DNA of 64,000 nt from Armatimonadota bacterium (GCA_017993055.1 JAGONM010000013.1:18882-82881), one strand, 5' to 3'. Positions 42,998-52,979 are shown, counted from the stretch's first letter. The notes: generated by a model from the sequence alone, not told the origin. Numbers and translations are program-made.

Positions 42998-45703
42998 TCA
43001 GTACTGTACTCGGACTTCGACGGGACCGGTCAAGCGCGGCATCTCGACATAGTCGCGGGCAAACCGTTGGTGCGCCCGGCCGTTGACAGTGACCGATCGA
43101 ATGGGCAGGTCGTCCGGATGGCGAAGGCGGATTCGGACCCGGTCGGGCGGCCGAAGCTGCGGAGGCGTGAGTCTGATTTCGATCAAGCCTGAGTGACTTT
43201 GGGAGACGATCTCGAAGGAGACCTCCCCGAAGCGCGTCGGGGTTTCCTCTACCTGCACGACCTTGCCGTCCTCGAGCCACGCGCGCGGGATCGCGTCGCC
43301 GATCAGCAGCGAATCCTCATCCTCGCGCAGGAGCATCATGCGGAGGAGCTTCAATTGCTGGGTGTTCGAGTAGAGATGCGGAAGCGTCCAGTAGTTGTTG
43401 CCGGTCACGATGCCCGTACATTCGACACCGGAGTATGTCTCGCGGGTCATCCCATAGGCCAGCATGCCGTAGAAGCCGAGGATGACCTTGCGCGCGTCAT
43501 TCCGCTTGAGCTGAGTCAGCAGATAGCCGTAGGTGTAGGCGTGGTCTATGCCTCCGGACTGGAACTTGCACAGCCCGGCGATAAGGCCGTTTCGCTGCTC
43601 CATCAGGTCCGTCACCCACCACGCGCGCCTGTCATCGGCAGGAATAAGCTCGTTCTCCAACATAGAGGAAGCAACGAGACCATAGTAGTCGCCACCGGTG
43701 TAACGGCTGTCCTTCAGCAGGCGGTGGGTTTCAGGCTCGAGTGGGAGCATCTTCATGCCGTCCTTCTCGATCACGGCTCTCTCCATGGAAGCCATGATGT
43801 CGGCCCGATAGCGGACGGCCTCGTCGCCGAACTTGCGGGCCTGGTCTGTCATTCCAAGGGCATCGAGGGCGACGGCGGCCTTCGCCAGCCCGACGGCACA
43901 GTAGGAGTCTGAGTAGTAGTCGTACACCGGCTCGGCATAGTCGCAGTACGCGCGGAACTTGATCAGCCCGCGGGTGACGCCGGTCTTCGGGGCATCGTTT
44001 CGCCTGCGGATCAGCCACTCACCGGCGCGCACGATGTTGTCGGAGACTCGCTGCAGCCAGACCTTGTCGTCGGTATAGTTGTAGTGCTCGGCCAGTGCGA
44101 GCAGGAGTCCGCCGGTGTCCGGCAAACCGAAGTTCTGCGTGTACAGGCCGTCCGGCTGTTGGAAGTGCAGGAGTGTATCGAGATAGCGCTCGGCCTGATC
44201 GTGCATGCCGTACATGTCGAGCATGATGCAGTAGAGCGCGGCGCTGTAGCCGTAGATCTCCTCGTAGAAGCCTGTGCCGTCGCGCGGCTCCGGGTAGCCG
44301 TTGACCTTGTCCACGTCGAGCAGCGAATATGCCAGCCACGCCTTGTACGCGTCGTTTACACGCTTCTCCGGGACCTCGATGCGCTCACCCTGAGCGAGGA
44401 CCTTGCGCCACGAGTCGGCGTACTGCTTCAGGGTGCGGCCGTACTCGTCCGACGTGATGGGGACGGGAGCGTCGGCGCTTGGGAACGGCATGCTGATGCA
44501 GCTCTCTCCGCCGGTCATCGGGAACTCGGTCCGCCTGCCGGTCGAGTCCGACACGAGCGTCACCTTACCGGGCAGCTTGCTGCCTCGCGCACGGAGCCGG
44601 ACGTAGGCGAAGAGCGGCGCGTCGGGGCTGAATCCTTCCGACCAGCCGAAGACGGTCAGCTCGTACCGGACGCCGCCGTGCTCGGTCGTGAGGATGACGG
44701 CGGGTATCCATCCGTCGAGGAGCTTGCGGGTGATCGGGGTCTTCTCGTCGCCGAACGGGATCGGTGGATCGCCAATCTCGAGCCGGGCGATCAGCGGCGT
44801 GTTGTAGTTGAGCTGCAGGCGGCCGAGGTAATCCACGCAGATGTCCACCGGATGCTCGGGCACTCCGACCGCCTCCTTGGGGTACTTCATCGGCGGGTAG
44901 TACCTGGAGATCCGCTCGTAGGAGACGTCGCCCTTGCGCGCAAGCTCGATCCTGCCGACCGGATCGAGGCCGATCTCCGCCCGCTCTCTGCGCTCGGAGT
45001 CGGTCAAGGCCAGCAATGCGGCAGGAGTCTCCTCCACAGCTATGTCGGCGATGGACGAGACAACCCTCGGCCCGCGGTCGGAGTAGTCGTTGTCGAGGTC
45101 CTGGGCGGGGTAAGCATCCCTTCCGCGTCCGTATCCCTTGCCTACGCAGAGCGTGACCGGCGCTCCGTTGAACTCCCGCGGGCGCTCGATGAGACGCAGG
45201 ACCTTCCACTCCCTGCCGTCCGTGCTGGCGATGTACCTGATGCAGTCGTTGCCAAGCTGGATGCGGACGTAATTCCACTTCTCGAGGTCGCAGGGGTCGA
45301 GGTAGGTTTCCACGGTACCGCCGTCGACGGTCTCGACGGCGTAGAAGCCGCTCCCCCCGGCGGGCTGGGAGATCATGCCCATCTGGCACCAGTTGCCGCC
45401 GTCCCAGACGAGGAAGACGGAGGTACACCAGCTCACACCGGCGGGTATGGACGGCTTGATCCTCGCCGAGACGGTGACGTTATCCAAGCCAAGCCTTCTC
45501 GACAGGTGAGCATATGAGTTCAGGTCCGCACTGATCCGGGCGACCCCGTCTCGCACGGTGATGCTGTTCCCCGCCGAGCAGTGTGTCTCCAAATGAGCAT
45601 CGGCCCTCCCGCCAGCGAACTCCTCGCGGAACGGGCCCTGTGCAGAGCAGATGGTGGCGCAGAGAATCAGGATGGTGCATATGAACGCGATGCGGTGAAG
45701 CAT
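42998..45703 (-). CDS. secreted (alpha/alpha)6-barrel glycoside-hydrolase-like protein
   Basis: 901 residues from ATG 45703 with AAGGAGGA six bases upstream; a TTG at 45709 is an alternative. After a signal peptide, residues 25-220 form a beta-sandwich lectin-like region. The central 450 residues (NDAYKAWLAYSLLDVDKVNG through DDRRAWWVTDLMEQRNGL) form a helical toroid, with FQQPDGLYTQNFGLPDTGG, typical of glycoside hydrolases and polysaccharide lyases. The last 110 residues are a beta domain. No family number can be assigned by eye and catalytic residues are not certain. Confidence 0.65.
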   Translation of the reverse strand: MLHRIAFICTILILCATICSAQGPFREEFAGGRADAHLETHCSAGNSITVRDGVARISADLNSYAHLSRRLGLDNVTVSARIKPSIPAGVSWCTSVFLVWDGGNWCQMGMISQPAGGSGFYAVETVDGGTVETYLDPCDLEKWNYVRIQLGNDCIRYIASTDGREWKVLRLIERPREFNGAPVTLCVGKGYGRGRDAYPAQDLDNDYSDRGPRVVSSIADIAVEETPAALLALTDSERRERAEIGLDPVGRIELARKGDVSYERISRYYPPMKYPKEAVGVPEHPVDICVDYLGRLQLNYNTPLIARLEIGDPPIPFGDEKTPITRKLLDGWIPAVILTTEHGGVRYELTVFGWSEGFSPDAPLFAYVRLRARGSKLPGKVTLVSDSTGRRTEFPMTGGESCISMPFPSADAPVPITSDEYGRTLKQYADSWRKVLAQGERIEVPEKRVNDAYKAWLAYSLLDVDKVNGYPEPRDGTGFYEEIYGYSAALYCIMLDMYGMHDQAERYLDTLLHFQQPDGLYTQNFGLPDTGGLLLALAEHYNYTDDKVWLQRVSDNIVRAGEWLIRRRNDAPKTGVTRGLIKFRAYCDYAEPVYDYYSDSYCAVGLAKAAVALDALGMTDQARKFGDEAVRYRADIMASMERAVIEKDGMKMLPLEPETHRLLKDSRYTGGDYYGLVASSMLENELIPADDRRAWWVTDLMEQRNGLIAGLCKFQSGGIDHAYTYGYLLTQLKRNDARKVILGFYGMLAYGMTRETYSGVECTGIVTGNNYWTLPHLYSNTQQLKLLRMMLLREDEDSLLIGDAIPRAWLEDGKVVQVEETPTRFGEVSFEIVSQSHSGLIEIRLTPPQLRPPDRVRIRLRHPDDLPIRSVTVNGRAHQRFARDYVEMPRLTGPVEVRVQY

Positions 45704-45735
45704 GCTCAATCCTCCTTAGTCGGACGGGGCGGAGA

Positions 45736-48324
45736 TCAGGCGAGAAAACAGATCGCTCTCCGCGCCTGCGGGTCGGCGATGACGTGGGCACGGGCGCCAT
45801 CAGCAGCGGTGGGCACGTCAATCACCCGCACAAGATGCTCGAATCCACCGGCATCGGGAAGCAGGTCGGGCAGGGCGTTCGGGCCGTAGTCGAGGAACGG
45901 CCCGTTGAAACAGGCCTCCTCGTCGTCCGGGTAGACCGGCAGGTAGATGATCTGCGCCTCGACCAGATCCTGGAAGAAGTGCGTGCCGTATGAAAGCTCC
46001 GGCGTCTGACCGGCTTCCTCGCGGGCGACCTCCACGAGCACCGACGTGTTGTCTATGTCCGCGTACCCGACGTTCACGCCGAGATTGATGTTGCTGCTCC
46101 CCCAGCGGCCCGGGCCCATCATCAGCATCTTCCCCTCGACCACCTGCGGGTGTTCGTTGATCCGACCGACTAGCCTGCCGAGCGCCTTCTTGGTATCGGT
46201 CGGCTGTGCCGCATACCGCTTCGGATCAATGTAGACGATGTAGCGGATGTCCCTCACGACTCCGCCGCTGATCATCCGGCTCGATCGGAAAACGGTGCGC
46301 TCGGGCGAAACGCCGTCCGGGATCGTCACAGGACCGGCCGATCCGGGCAGGAAGAGCGGCCGGCATTGCAGGAGGTTGATCGAGACTTTGCCCTCGGAGT
46401 CCACGCGGGCGGTGAACTCGGTGTCCACCGGGTGGCCGTATGCATGCTGGAGCTTGGAGACCATGCCCCCGAGGAGCTTGACGAAATCCGTGCGGCGGAT
46501 GAGGTTGTTGAAGGTGAGCACCCAGTTCTGAGGCGAGCCGTCCACGTGGGCGCTGATCGGATCGCTGATGTGGTCGTCGGCCTGCACGGAGACCAGGAGA
46601 TGCAGGTTCCGGTACTTGTCCTCCGAGAGCACCTCGGCGACCGGCTTCGTGACGAGTTCGTTCGCCTCCAGGTCGAGCAGATCCACCTGGCGCTGGGAAT
46701 ACCTGGCGATCTCAGAGCCGATCTCGGGTCTGAGTTGAGGCGCGCTGACGGCGATCATGCGGGGATAGTCCCCCACCCGCTCGACCGCCCGCGTGCCGAG
46801 CCCGAAGACGAGGCGTATGACGCCCTGCTCGGAATCAATGCGGTCGCTCCAGGCATAGAGGTTGCGCGAGAACGCGACCCCGGCCATCGCCGGGAAGAAG
46901 TATTTCCCGAAAGGGATCCCGGAGACGCGCTGCACCAGGATCGCCATCTGCTCGTCCCTTTCGCCCAGCCCGCGGCGACGACGATACGAAAGCGCGTCGG
47001 GGTTGAGCGCACTGGCATAGACCGTCTTGACGGCCCTCAGGAACGCCTCCATGCGCTCTTCGGGCCTGCCCTGGTTCGCGCAGAACACGCTTTCGTATTT
47101 GCCGGCGAAAGCGTTCCCGAAGCTGTCCTCGAGCAGGCTGCTCGACCTGACGATGATCGGCGCCTGGCCGAAGTAGTCGAGCATGCTGCGGAACTGCTCC
47201 ATGGTCGCGTGAGGGAACTTGCCGCGAAGAAAGCCCCGAGCAACCTCCTCGTACTCCTCCCGCGAGATCTGCGAGGAGCGAGTCATCCGAAGTCGCGAGC
47301 GGAAGAGGTCGTTGTTCACCAGGAAAGTGAAGAAGACGTCCGCACCGATGTAGAACGAGTCGTGGCTCTCCAGGACGTCTAGGAAGTCCGAATCGCTGAG
47401 CAGTATCCTGCGGGCGAGGAGCATGCCGGCGGCCTTGCCGCCTATGCGTCCCGATCCGATCAACCGGTTCCGTATCGCAACCAGGTCGTCGAGGTTCAGG
47501 TAGCGGTCGGTCAGCTCATTGAACTCGGGATGACTGCCGAGTATCATCCGCGAGAACTCGATACGGAGCGCATCCAGTTCGGATGACTCCGCCCCTGATT
47601 CAGCGCACTGGATGAGCCGCCGATATACGCTCTCCCACGGGGCGATCGTGCCCGATTCAGCCCCCAGCGGCTCTCTGCTGGCCACGGACGATACGGCAGC
47701 TGCGTCGCCGCTCTGGAACACCGGCAAGAACGCATCATTGTCTGCAGAATGAGGAAGAAACATCTGCGGGGAATAGCGGTCCCACACCTTGAGCGGGTGC
47801 ATGTACATCCGGCCGCCGACGTGGTAGACATCGAGCAGGATCTGCGTCGTGTCCCGGATGCGGGCGACCGCGCTGTGAGCGTGCTGTCCCCGGGTGAGCG
47901 CGAAGTAGGTGACTGTGTCCAGCTCGAACAGGAACGGGCAGGTCACCTGGAAGAAGTTGGCCAGCAGTTCGTCGGTCGCCCACTCCTCCACGAGCGCCGA
48001 GAGGTTGTCGAAGACGTAGAAGACGCCCCGCCCGTTCTCCTCTATGATCTGGTGGACCTTCGCGCTGAAGAGGTCGAACCCGGGCCGCGGATTGACCTCT
48101 ACGACATCAAGGCCCGCCCGCGGTTCGACGACGGGATCGTGAGGCGCAAATCTGAGGTAGACGCACTTCCGCCCGTCCGAGACGGCACGGCTGACGAACG
48201 GCTCGACGAAGTGACGGTAGTCCTCCAGATCGTCAACCTGAAGAACGACGTTGTCGCCAAGACGCAGACCCTGGAGGACCTCATCGAGCCCCGGTATCCC
48301 GCTTCTGACTTCTACCTGGTTCAT
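45736..48324 (-). CDS. KaiC-like domain fused to PEP-synthase/PPDK-like ATP-grasp domain
   Basis: 862 residues. Residues 1-190 look like a KaiC/RadA-type P-loop domain (GIPGLDEVLQGLRLGDNVVL), but the Walker A phosphate loop is missing and the equivalent stretch reads VDDLEDYRHF, so it cannot bind nucleotide in the usual way. From about 290 the protein has PPDK/PEP-synthase N-terminal (ATP-grasp) features such as IIVRSSSLLEDSFGNAFAGKYES. The phosphohistidine domain (GGxTSH motif) and PEP-binding C-terminal domain are absent. It is therefore not a complete PEP synthase. It may phosphorylate or bind an unidentified partner. Confidence 0.75.
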   Translation of the reverse strand: MNQVEVRSGIPGLDEVLQGLRLGDNVVLQVDDLEDYRHFVEPFVSRAVSDGRKCVYLRFAPHDPVVEPRAGLDVVEVNPRPGFDLFSAKVHQIIEENGRGVFYVFDNLSALVEEWATDELLANFFQVTCPFLFELDTVTYFALTRGQHAHSAVARIRDTTQILLDVYHVGGRMYMHPLKVWDRYSPQMFLPHSADNDAFLPVFQSGDAAAVSSVASREPLGAESGTIAPWESVYRRLIQCAESGAESSELDALRIEFSRMILGSHPEFNELTDRYLNLDDLVAIRNRLIGSGRIGGKAAGMLLARRILLSDSDFLDVLESHDSFYIGADVFFTFLVNNDLFRSRLRMTRSSQISREEYEEVARGFLRGKFPHATMEQFRSMLDYFGQAPIIVRSSSLLEDSFGNAFAGKYESVFCANQGRPEERMEAFLRAVKTVYASALNPDALSYRRRRGLGERDEQMAILVQRVSGIPFGKYFFPAMAGVAFSRNLYAWSDRIDSEQGVIRLVFGLGTRAVERVGDYPRMIAVSAPQLRPEIGSEIARYSQRQVDLLDLEANELVTKPVAEVLSEDKYRNLHLLVSVQADDHISDPISAHVDGSPQNWVLTFNNLIRRTDFVKLLGGMVSKLQHAYGHPVDTEFTARVDSEGKVSINLLQCRPLFLPGSAGPVTIPDGVSPERTVFRSSRMISGGVVRDIRYIVYIDPKRYAAQPTDTKKALGRLVGRINEHPQVVEGKMLMMGPGRWGSSNINLGVNVGYADIDNTSVLVEVAREEAGQTPELSYGTHFFQDLVEAQIIYLPVYPDDEEACFNGPFLDYGPNALPDLLPDAGGFEHLVRVIDVPTAADGARAHVIADPQARRAICFLA

Positions 48325-48391
48325 GATACGCAGTCAGACTCTAACGGCATGGGGGCTTTCTTGTCAACAGCAGCTGTTCGGCGATACGAGC

Positions 48392-48422
48392 GTTGGGGCG
48401 GGAGTGCAACTCCCGCCCCAAC
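48392..48422. repeat. perfect palindromic element of the GTTGGGGCGGGAGT type
   Basis: A perfect 14-bp inverted repeat (GTTGGGGCGGGAGT, then GCA, then its complement) lies between the KaiC/PPDK-like gene and the vWA gene. It has no T run. The core is shared with the hairpins at 30151-30178. Confidence 0.65.
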
Positions 48423-48465
48423 AGTGGAGTGACAAAGCGGCGTCGGGCCGCCGTACTACGAGGGG

Positions 48466-50928
48466 CTACTTGCCGTAGACAGGGACGCGGACCTGCTGGA
48501 CGAAGCCGAGCTCCGATATCTCTTTCAGCTTCTCGACGGGCGCCCAGGCGAGGATGCCGCTCGACGCCGACGAGGACGTCTTGATCTCGCAGCCGAGGTC
48601 TTTCAGCTTCTTGATGTTCTCCGGGGTGACCGCGGCGACCCAGATCATCACCTGCGCCTTGCCGGACTCGATCTTGACCTTCGAGTCCTTCGGAGCCTTG
48701 CCGTCCTTCTTCCAGGCCTCGATCAGCTTCTCGAGTTCCGGGTCCAGCCGATATGATCCGCCGGACGCCACATCCATAGCCAAGCCCCAGCTGTAGAACG
48801 ATTGCGGAGGGCTCGCTGCCGACACCGGACCGTTCATCACGACACCCGCGGCCGGACGGCCCGATGCCGCACTCGGCGCGGCCATCTTGTAGGCCACTCC
48901 TCTTCGCGCCATGCCGCCGAACCCGCCGTCTTTCCTATCCTCAAGGCCGAAGATGCCTTCATACTGGACGCCCTCGGGCATCTCGACCGGGACCATGACC
49001 TTGACCGGCGTGCCGCCCTGGGTGAATATCTTCTCCTCGACCGCGACGAATGACGTGTACTGGCTCATCAGGCGGAAGTCGAGCGCGGTCCTGATGATCG
49101 AGTCCTTGATCTCGGGGTTCGGCTTGCCCTCCTGGATTCCAGCAAGGTCCTGCTCCATCAGCATGGCGATGTACTCGCGCGCCCAGAGAGCCGGGAGGGC
49201 GGCGTGGCCGGGCTCGTTCGCCGACAATACAACGTCCACCGTCTGACTCCAGGGTTCGTCGCCGCACATACCGCTGATCGTGACCTTGCCCGAGCCGGGC
49301 TTCGAGTATCGGCCCTTGAAGATCAACGGCTTCGCGCTGAAGAGATCGGGGGCGGACTCCGGATAGATCTGAGTGACCGCCAGGTTGCCCCAGTCAACCT
49401 TGACGTCGGTCAGCAGCGGGTTGCCGATCCGGTCGGCAAACCTGTTGGCAGGCTCACTACCGGGCTCACCGAGCGTGACGTACTCGACCGCGCCCTTCCC
49501 GATCTTCGCCATGCCGTCCAGCAGGTAGCGGTTGACACTAGATCCGACTCCGAACGCGAAGACCCTGGACTCTCCAAGATTCTTCTTGATGGCATCCATG
49601 ATCTCCATGTCGTTGCCGACGTAGCCGTCGGTCATGAAGCAGACGATGCGCAGGCGGCTTCCATCGGGCGGCGGGGTCAGCGCTTCCATGATCGGTTTCA
49701 TCATCTCCGTGCCGCCACTGCCCATCCGGTCGCGCAGGAACGTGAGGCCCATGAGCCTGTTGTCGGGCGTGTTCGGCTGAGGCTTGTCGAACAACCTGGT
49801 GACGTCATTCGAGAAAGAGATGAGCTGGAACGTGTCGTAGGGGTTCATCTGCTCTATGCAGAGGGCCATGGTCTCCTTCGCCTTCTCGATCGGCTCGCCC
49901 ATCATCGAACCGGACGAATCTATGACAAAGATCATCTCTTTGGGGATGATGCTCGACGCCTGCGGCTTCGCGGGCGGCTGGACGATCAATGTGAAGAAGC
50001 CGTCGCCCTCGGCACGGGTATGGCACAGCACGCCGGTCTGAATGCCGCCGCCGTCCGCACGGTAGTTCAGGATAAAGTCCTTGTTCGGCAGGACCTTGAG
50101 CTGCTTCAGGGTCACTACCGCGCCCGACTCGCCGCTCCGCTCGACCACGATCTGGTGCTGCCTGGACCTGATGCCGGTGATCGGGATGCCGGCGTCTATC
50201 CTCACCTCGATCGAGATATCATGCCCCGCCCGGATTCCGCGAGGGGTGATCGGCGGGCTGATCTTCGAGCCGTCGGGCACCTTGTCCGTGTCCGGGAATA
50301 TCCCTCCGCCGGTGTTTCCGGTCGGCGCGCCGGGCATGTATCGCGGGCCGACGACCATCGGGAAGACGAACTCGTATTCGCCGTCCTCGTAGTTGAGTAT
50401 CTGCAGGTAGCTGATAGTCACGAGCACCGTCTCACCGGGCATGATGTTGGCGACGGACTGGGTGAAGATGTTGGGCCGCTCCTGGTCGAGCAGCGCGGTC
50501 ACGTGGCCTTCCTGCCTGGCCTGCTCGTAGATTCGCCTCGCCTCCTCGCGTTCCTTGATCTCGCCCTTGATCGTCCGCTCGCCGACCTTCATCTCCATCC
50601 AGTCAACGGCGGCGTCGTCCGGGAGCGGGAAGACGTAGACGGCCTCGATCTTGTCGGCCGTAGGGTTGAAGAACTCCTGGGTCACCTTGACGCGGGCGCA
50701 TGTGCCGGGGATATCGGCGACGACCGAAGTGTGCTTGAGCGGACACGCGCTCGTGACCCGACCTTCCGGGCCGACGATCTGCAGTTCGCCGCACCTTCCG
50801 ACTCCCGGCGCAACCAGGTCGTCAGCCCTCACCAGAGCGGATCGCCCGTGATTCACCACAATACCTGTGAAAAGCAGCATGCCTAGGAGCACGACAGCTC
50901 TCCGAGCCAGAACCTTTCCGTCCACCAT
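48466..50928 (-). CDS. VIT and von Willebrand factor A domain protein, exported
   Basis: 820 residues. A signal peptide or anchor (AVVLLGMLLFTGIVV) is followed by a VIT domain (about 55-200; FNPTADKIEAVYVFPLPDDAAV) and a vWA domain with a complete MIDAS (VIDSSGSMMGEP, near residue 345). The C-terminal part is a beta region with Pro/Gly stretches, ending in a conserved SELGFVQQVRVPVYG. Such proteins are surface or periplasmic, bind metal ions and partner proteins, and have no proven enzyme activity. The ATG follows GAGGAGGTC. Confidence 0.85.
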   Translation of the reverse strand: MVDGKVLARRAVVLLGMLLFTGIVVNHGRSALVRADDLVAPGVGRCGELQIVGPEGRVTSACPLKHTSVVADIPGTCARVKVTQEFFNPTADKIEAVYVFPLPDDAAVDWMEMKVGERTIKGEIKEREEARRIYEQARQEGHVTALLDQERPNIFTQSVANIMPGETVLVTISYLQILNYEDGEYEFVFPMVVGPRYMPGAPTGNTGGGIFPDTDKVPDGSKISPPITPRGIRAGHDISIEVRIDAGIPITGIRSRQHQIVVERSGESGAVVTLKQLKVLPNKDFILNYRADGGGIQTGVLCHTRAEGDGFFTLIVQPPAKPQASSIIPKEMIFVIDSSGSMMGEPIEKAKETMALCIEQMNPYDTFQLISFSNDVTRLFDKPQPNTPDNRLMGLTFLRDRMGSGGTEMMKPIMEALTPPPDGSRLRIVCFMTDGYVGNDMEIMDAIKKNLGESRVFAFGVGSSVNRYLLDGMAKIGKGAVEYVTLGEPGSEPANRFADRIGNPLLTDVKVDWGNLAVTQIYPESAPDLFSAKPLIFKGRYSKPGSGKVTISGMCGDEPWSQTVDVVLSANEPGHAALPALWAREYIAMLMEQDLAGIQEGKPNPEIKDSIIRTALDFRLMSQYTSFVAVEEKIFTQGGTPVKVMVPVEMPEGVQYEGIFGLEDRKDGGFGGMARRGVAYKMAAPSAASGRPAAGVVMNGPVSAASPPQSFYSWGLAMDVASGGSYRLDPELEKLIEAWKKDGKAPKDSKVKIESGKAQVMIWVAAVTPENIKKLKDLGCEIKTSSSASSGILAWAPVEKLKEISELGFVQQVRVPVYGK

Positions 50929-51054
50929 CTCTCAGACCTCCTCACGAATCGCATTCTGTCATATCTGACCCCGGACGGCGCGACAACCTTCAAATGTTCG
51001 GGAAACGGCCGCACAGTCGGAAGCCGCGCGGAGCGAGGATGCTTCGCGAGCGGG

Positions 51055-51966
51055 CTATAGCTCACGAACCGTCGGTTTCCAGTCGAGTTGACGGAGGAGG
51101 TCGAGATAGTCGGCGGGGGTCATCTCCTCAGGGCGCTTGCCGGAGAGGGCGACGAGTATACCTTCGATGACGTTGGTGCCGGGCGTCCGCCCATCGAGTT
51201 CCCACGTGCCCGTGACGAGGGTCTTGACGCCTCGATCTCGCAGGTTCTGCACGTCATCCTGGGTAAGCGTGTTCGTGACTATCAGCTTCCCGGCGAGGGC
51301 GCCGGACTCCGGCGGAGGCATGAACCGCCCGATGATCTTGTAGTCGCCAGCGATGACGTCGGCCCGGCGGAAGTAGTCCTGGTGCTTCGGGGTGATCTGT
51401 TCCTGTTTCTTGCCGGTGGGGTATATCCACTTGAACGGCAGCCGGCAGACGATCGGAAGAAGAGTGCGGGCAACGAGCATCAGGCTGTTGTACGACTTGA
51501 CAGGGATGGGGACTCCGCAGTTGAACATCAGGTCGCCGAAGACGACCGAGTGCGCCATCCGGGCGGCCGATTCGGCCATTCCGAACCGGTCAACCCCGCA
51601 GACGACGAGGATGTTCTTGTCGGAGAAGTCCATGACTCCCTCGCGCTGAATCCACTCGAAGGTTTCGCGCTCGAGAGTGTTCTTCAGCCCGCTGCCGTCA
51701 ACCACCGGCGTCGTCTTAGCGTTGGCGGCGAGCCTGGCGGCGTCGCGGATCGTGTATCGACGGTCGCCGGCATAGAGGTACAGGTCTATGCCGCCGAGGC
51801 CGATGGCATCCACCTTGCCGTCGAGTTCGCGCATCATCTCGGCGTATCGGCGGAGGTCGCCGTTCGTGCCGACACGCGATATCTCGACCTCCTGGCCGAG
51901 GAGAGTCTTGGTGACGTGGAAATCACCCTTCGGAGAGCCCAGACTGACGCTGACGACTCGTTTCAT
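51055..51966 (-). CDS. conserved protein of the family annotated quinate 5-dehydrogenase
   Basis: 303 residues. Motifs such as KRVVSVSLGSPKGDFHV, VDAIGLGGIDLYLYAG, DKNILVVCGVDRFGMAESA and NVIEGILVALSGKRPEEM identify a family that databases label quinate 5-dehydrogenase. The label is poorly supported: I see no clear NAD-binding Rossmann glycine motif GxGxxG. The reaction is uncertain. It has a 9-nt-pitch GAC tract in its upstream region (51980-52016). Confidence 0.7.
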   Translation of the reverse strand: MKRVVSVSLGSPKGDFHVTKTLLGQEVEISRVGTNGDLRRYAEMMRELDGKVDAIGLGGIDLYLYAGDRRYTIRDAARLAANAKTTPVVDGSGLKNTLERETFEWIQREGVMDFSDKNILVVCGVDRFGMAESAARMAHSVVFGDLMFNCGVPIPVKSYNSLMLVARTLLPIVCRLPFKWIYPTGKKQEQITPKHQDYFRRADVIAGDYKIIGRFMPPPESGALAGKLIVTNTLTQDDVQNLRDRGVKTLVTGTWELDGRTPGTNVIEGILVALSGKRPEEMTPADYLDLLRQLDWKPTVREL

Positions 51967-51979
51967 GGCGAATAGAAGG

Positions 51980-52016
51980 CATGGGACTCATGCGACCCAT
52001 TTGACGCTTGGACGCA
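51980..52016. repeat. 9-nt-pitch GAC tract D
   Basis: GAC occurs at 51985, 51994 and 52003, exactly 9 nt apart, and again at 52011 (pitch 8). It lies upstream of the quinate-dehydrogenase-like gene. Confidence 0.5.
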
Positions 52017-52203
52017 GTTCACCGATGCACAAGATTGCATTCGCCTGCGGCGGACGAAATCCTCTTGCGCGGACCGGCAAAAAACAAGGAACCGGGCCCG
52101 GCGGTTCTCGTATACTGAAGTGTCGGCTCATTTGAACCCGAAACGATGTTGTCGCGCGACGTGATCGGCGGCAAAGGATATTCAGTCTAAGGGGGAGTTT
52201 CGT

Positions 52204-52839
52204 ATGAGAAAGAGATTTGTACTGCCGGTCCTGGCGCTGGTGCTGGCACTGGGAATCGCGATCATCTGGAGCGCGGTGGCTTACAGCCAGGCCGCGAAGC
52301 CCGCGACCTGCGGGATGGGCGTCGGAGTTCCAGGTAGCTGCCCGATGGGCGCGGCCGGGCAGAAGGCTACGGGACCCGGGATGAAGTGCGGGCCGGGCGG
52401 CTGTATGATGGGCCTGGACAAAGCAGTGGCGTTGACCGCCGAGCAGAAGCAGAAGATGGCGGCAGTCTGCGACCAGTGCTGTGCTGAGAAGGCCGAGACG
52501 GCTGCCGAGGTGGCGAAGAAGCGGGCAGAACTCGCCGGTCTCTTGACCGCGGCATCGCCCGACAAGGCGAAGATCACCGCGAAGATAGACGAGATCGCCG
52601 GACTGCAGGCGAGAAGCATGCTCGATTCCGCCGACAGATTCCTCGAGATGCGCAAGATGCTGACCGCCGATCAGCAGAAAGCCCTGGCCGCCAATGCCGG
52701 CATGTGCGCCGCCGCTTGCGCCTGCGCCGACTGCAAGTGTCCATCCTGCTCGGGCGGACCGGCCGCCTGCAGCGCAGGGGGCGCACCGATGGTATCCGGC
52801 AGGGCGTGTTGCCCATTCACTCCGCCTGCCGCGAAGTAA
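52204..52839 (+). CDS. Cys-rich Spy/CpxP-like periplasmic metal-stress protein
   Basis: 211 residues with a signal peptide (PVLALVLALGIAIIWSAVA). The middle has helical LTxxQ-type motifs (LTAEQKQKMA and LTADQQKALA), as in CpxP, Spy and related metal-resistance proteins. Around them are cysteine clusters (CDQCCAEKA, CAAACACADCKCPSCS) and Cys-Pro-Met runs (CPMGA), which suggest metal binding. It could protect the periplasm from metals. GGGGGAG precedes the ATG. A perfect 15-bp palindrome lies 27 nt downstream. Confidence 0.78.
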   Translation: MRKRFVLPVLALVLALGIAIIWSAVAYSQAAKPATCGMGVGVPGSCPMGAAGQKATGPGMKCGPGGCMMGLDKAVALTAEQKQKMAAVCDQCCAEKAETAAEVAKKRAELAGLLTAASPDKAKITAKIDEIAGLQARSMLDSADRFLEMRKMLTADQQKALAANAGMCAAACACADCKCPSCSGGPAACSAGGAPMVSGRACCPFTPPAAK

Positions 52840-52865
52840 CGCATACCCAGGCAAGGCGGACCTAC

Positions 52866-52896
52866 AAGGGGTGAGGGAGCGCTCCCTCACCCCTTT
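52866..52896. terminator. perfect 15-bp palindrome after the Spy-like gene (terminator or REP)
   Basis: AAGGGGTGAGGGAGC (52866-52880) and its exact complement (52881-52895) abut with no loop bases and continue into TTT. It probably terminates the upstream gene, but the palindrome is also typical of dispersed REP elements. Confidence 0.6.
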
Positions 52897-52979
52897 GCTC
52901 ATCTCCGGAAGCGGGCTCGGCGGAGCAAGAGGGAAACGCCGCCTGCGCGCCTAACGTATATCTCAGTGGAGGATATGCA

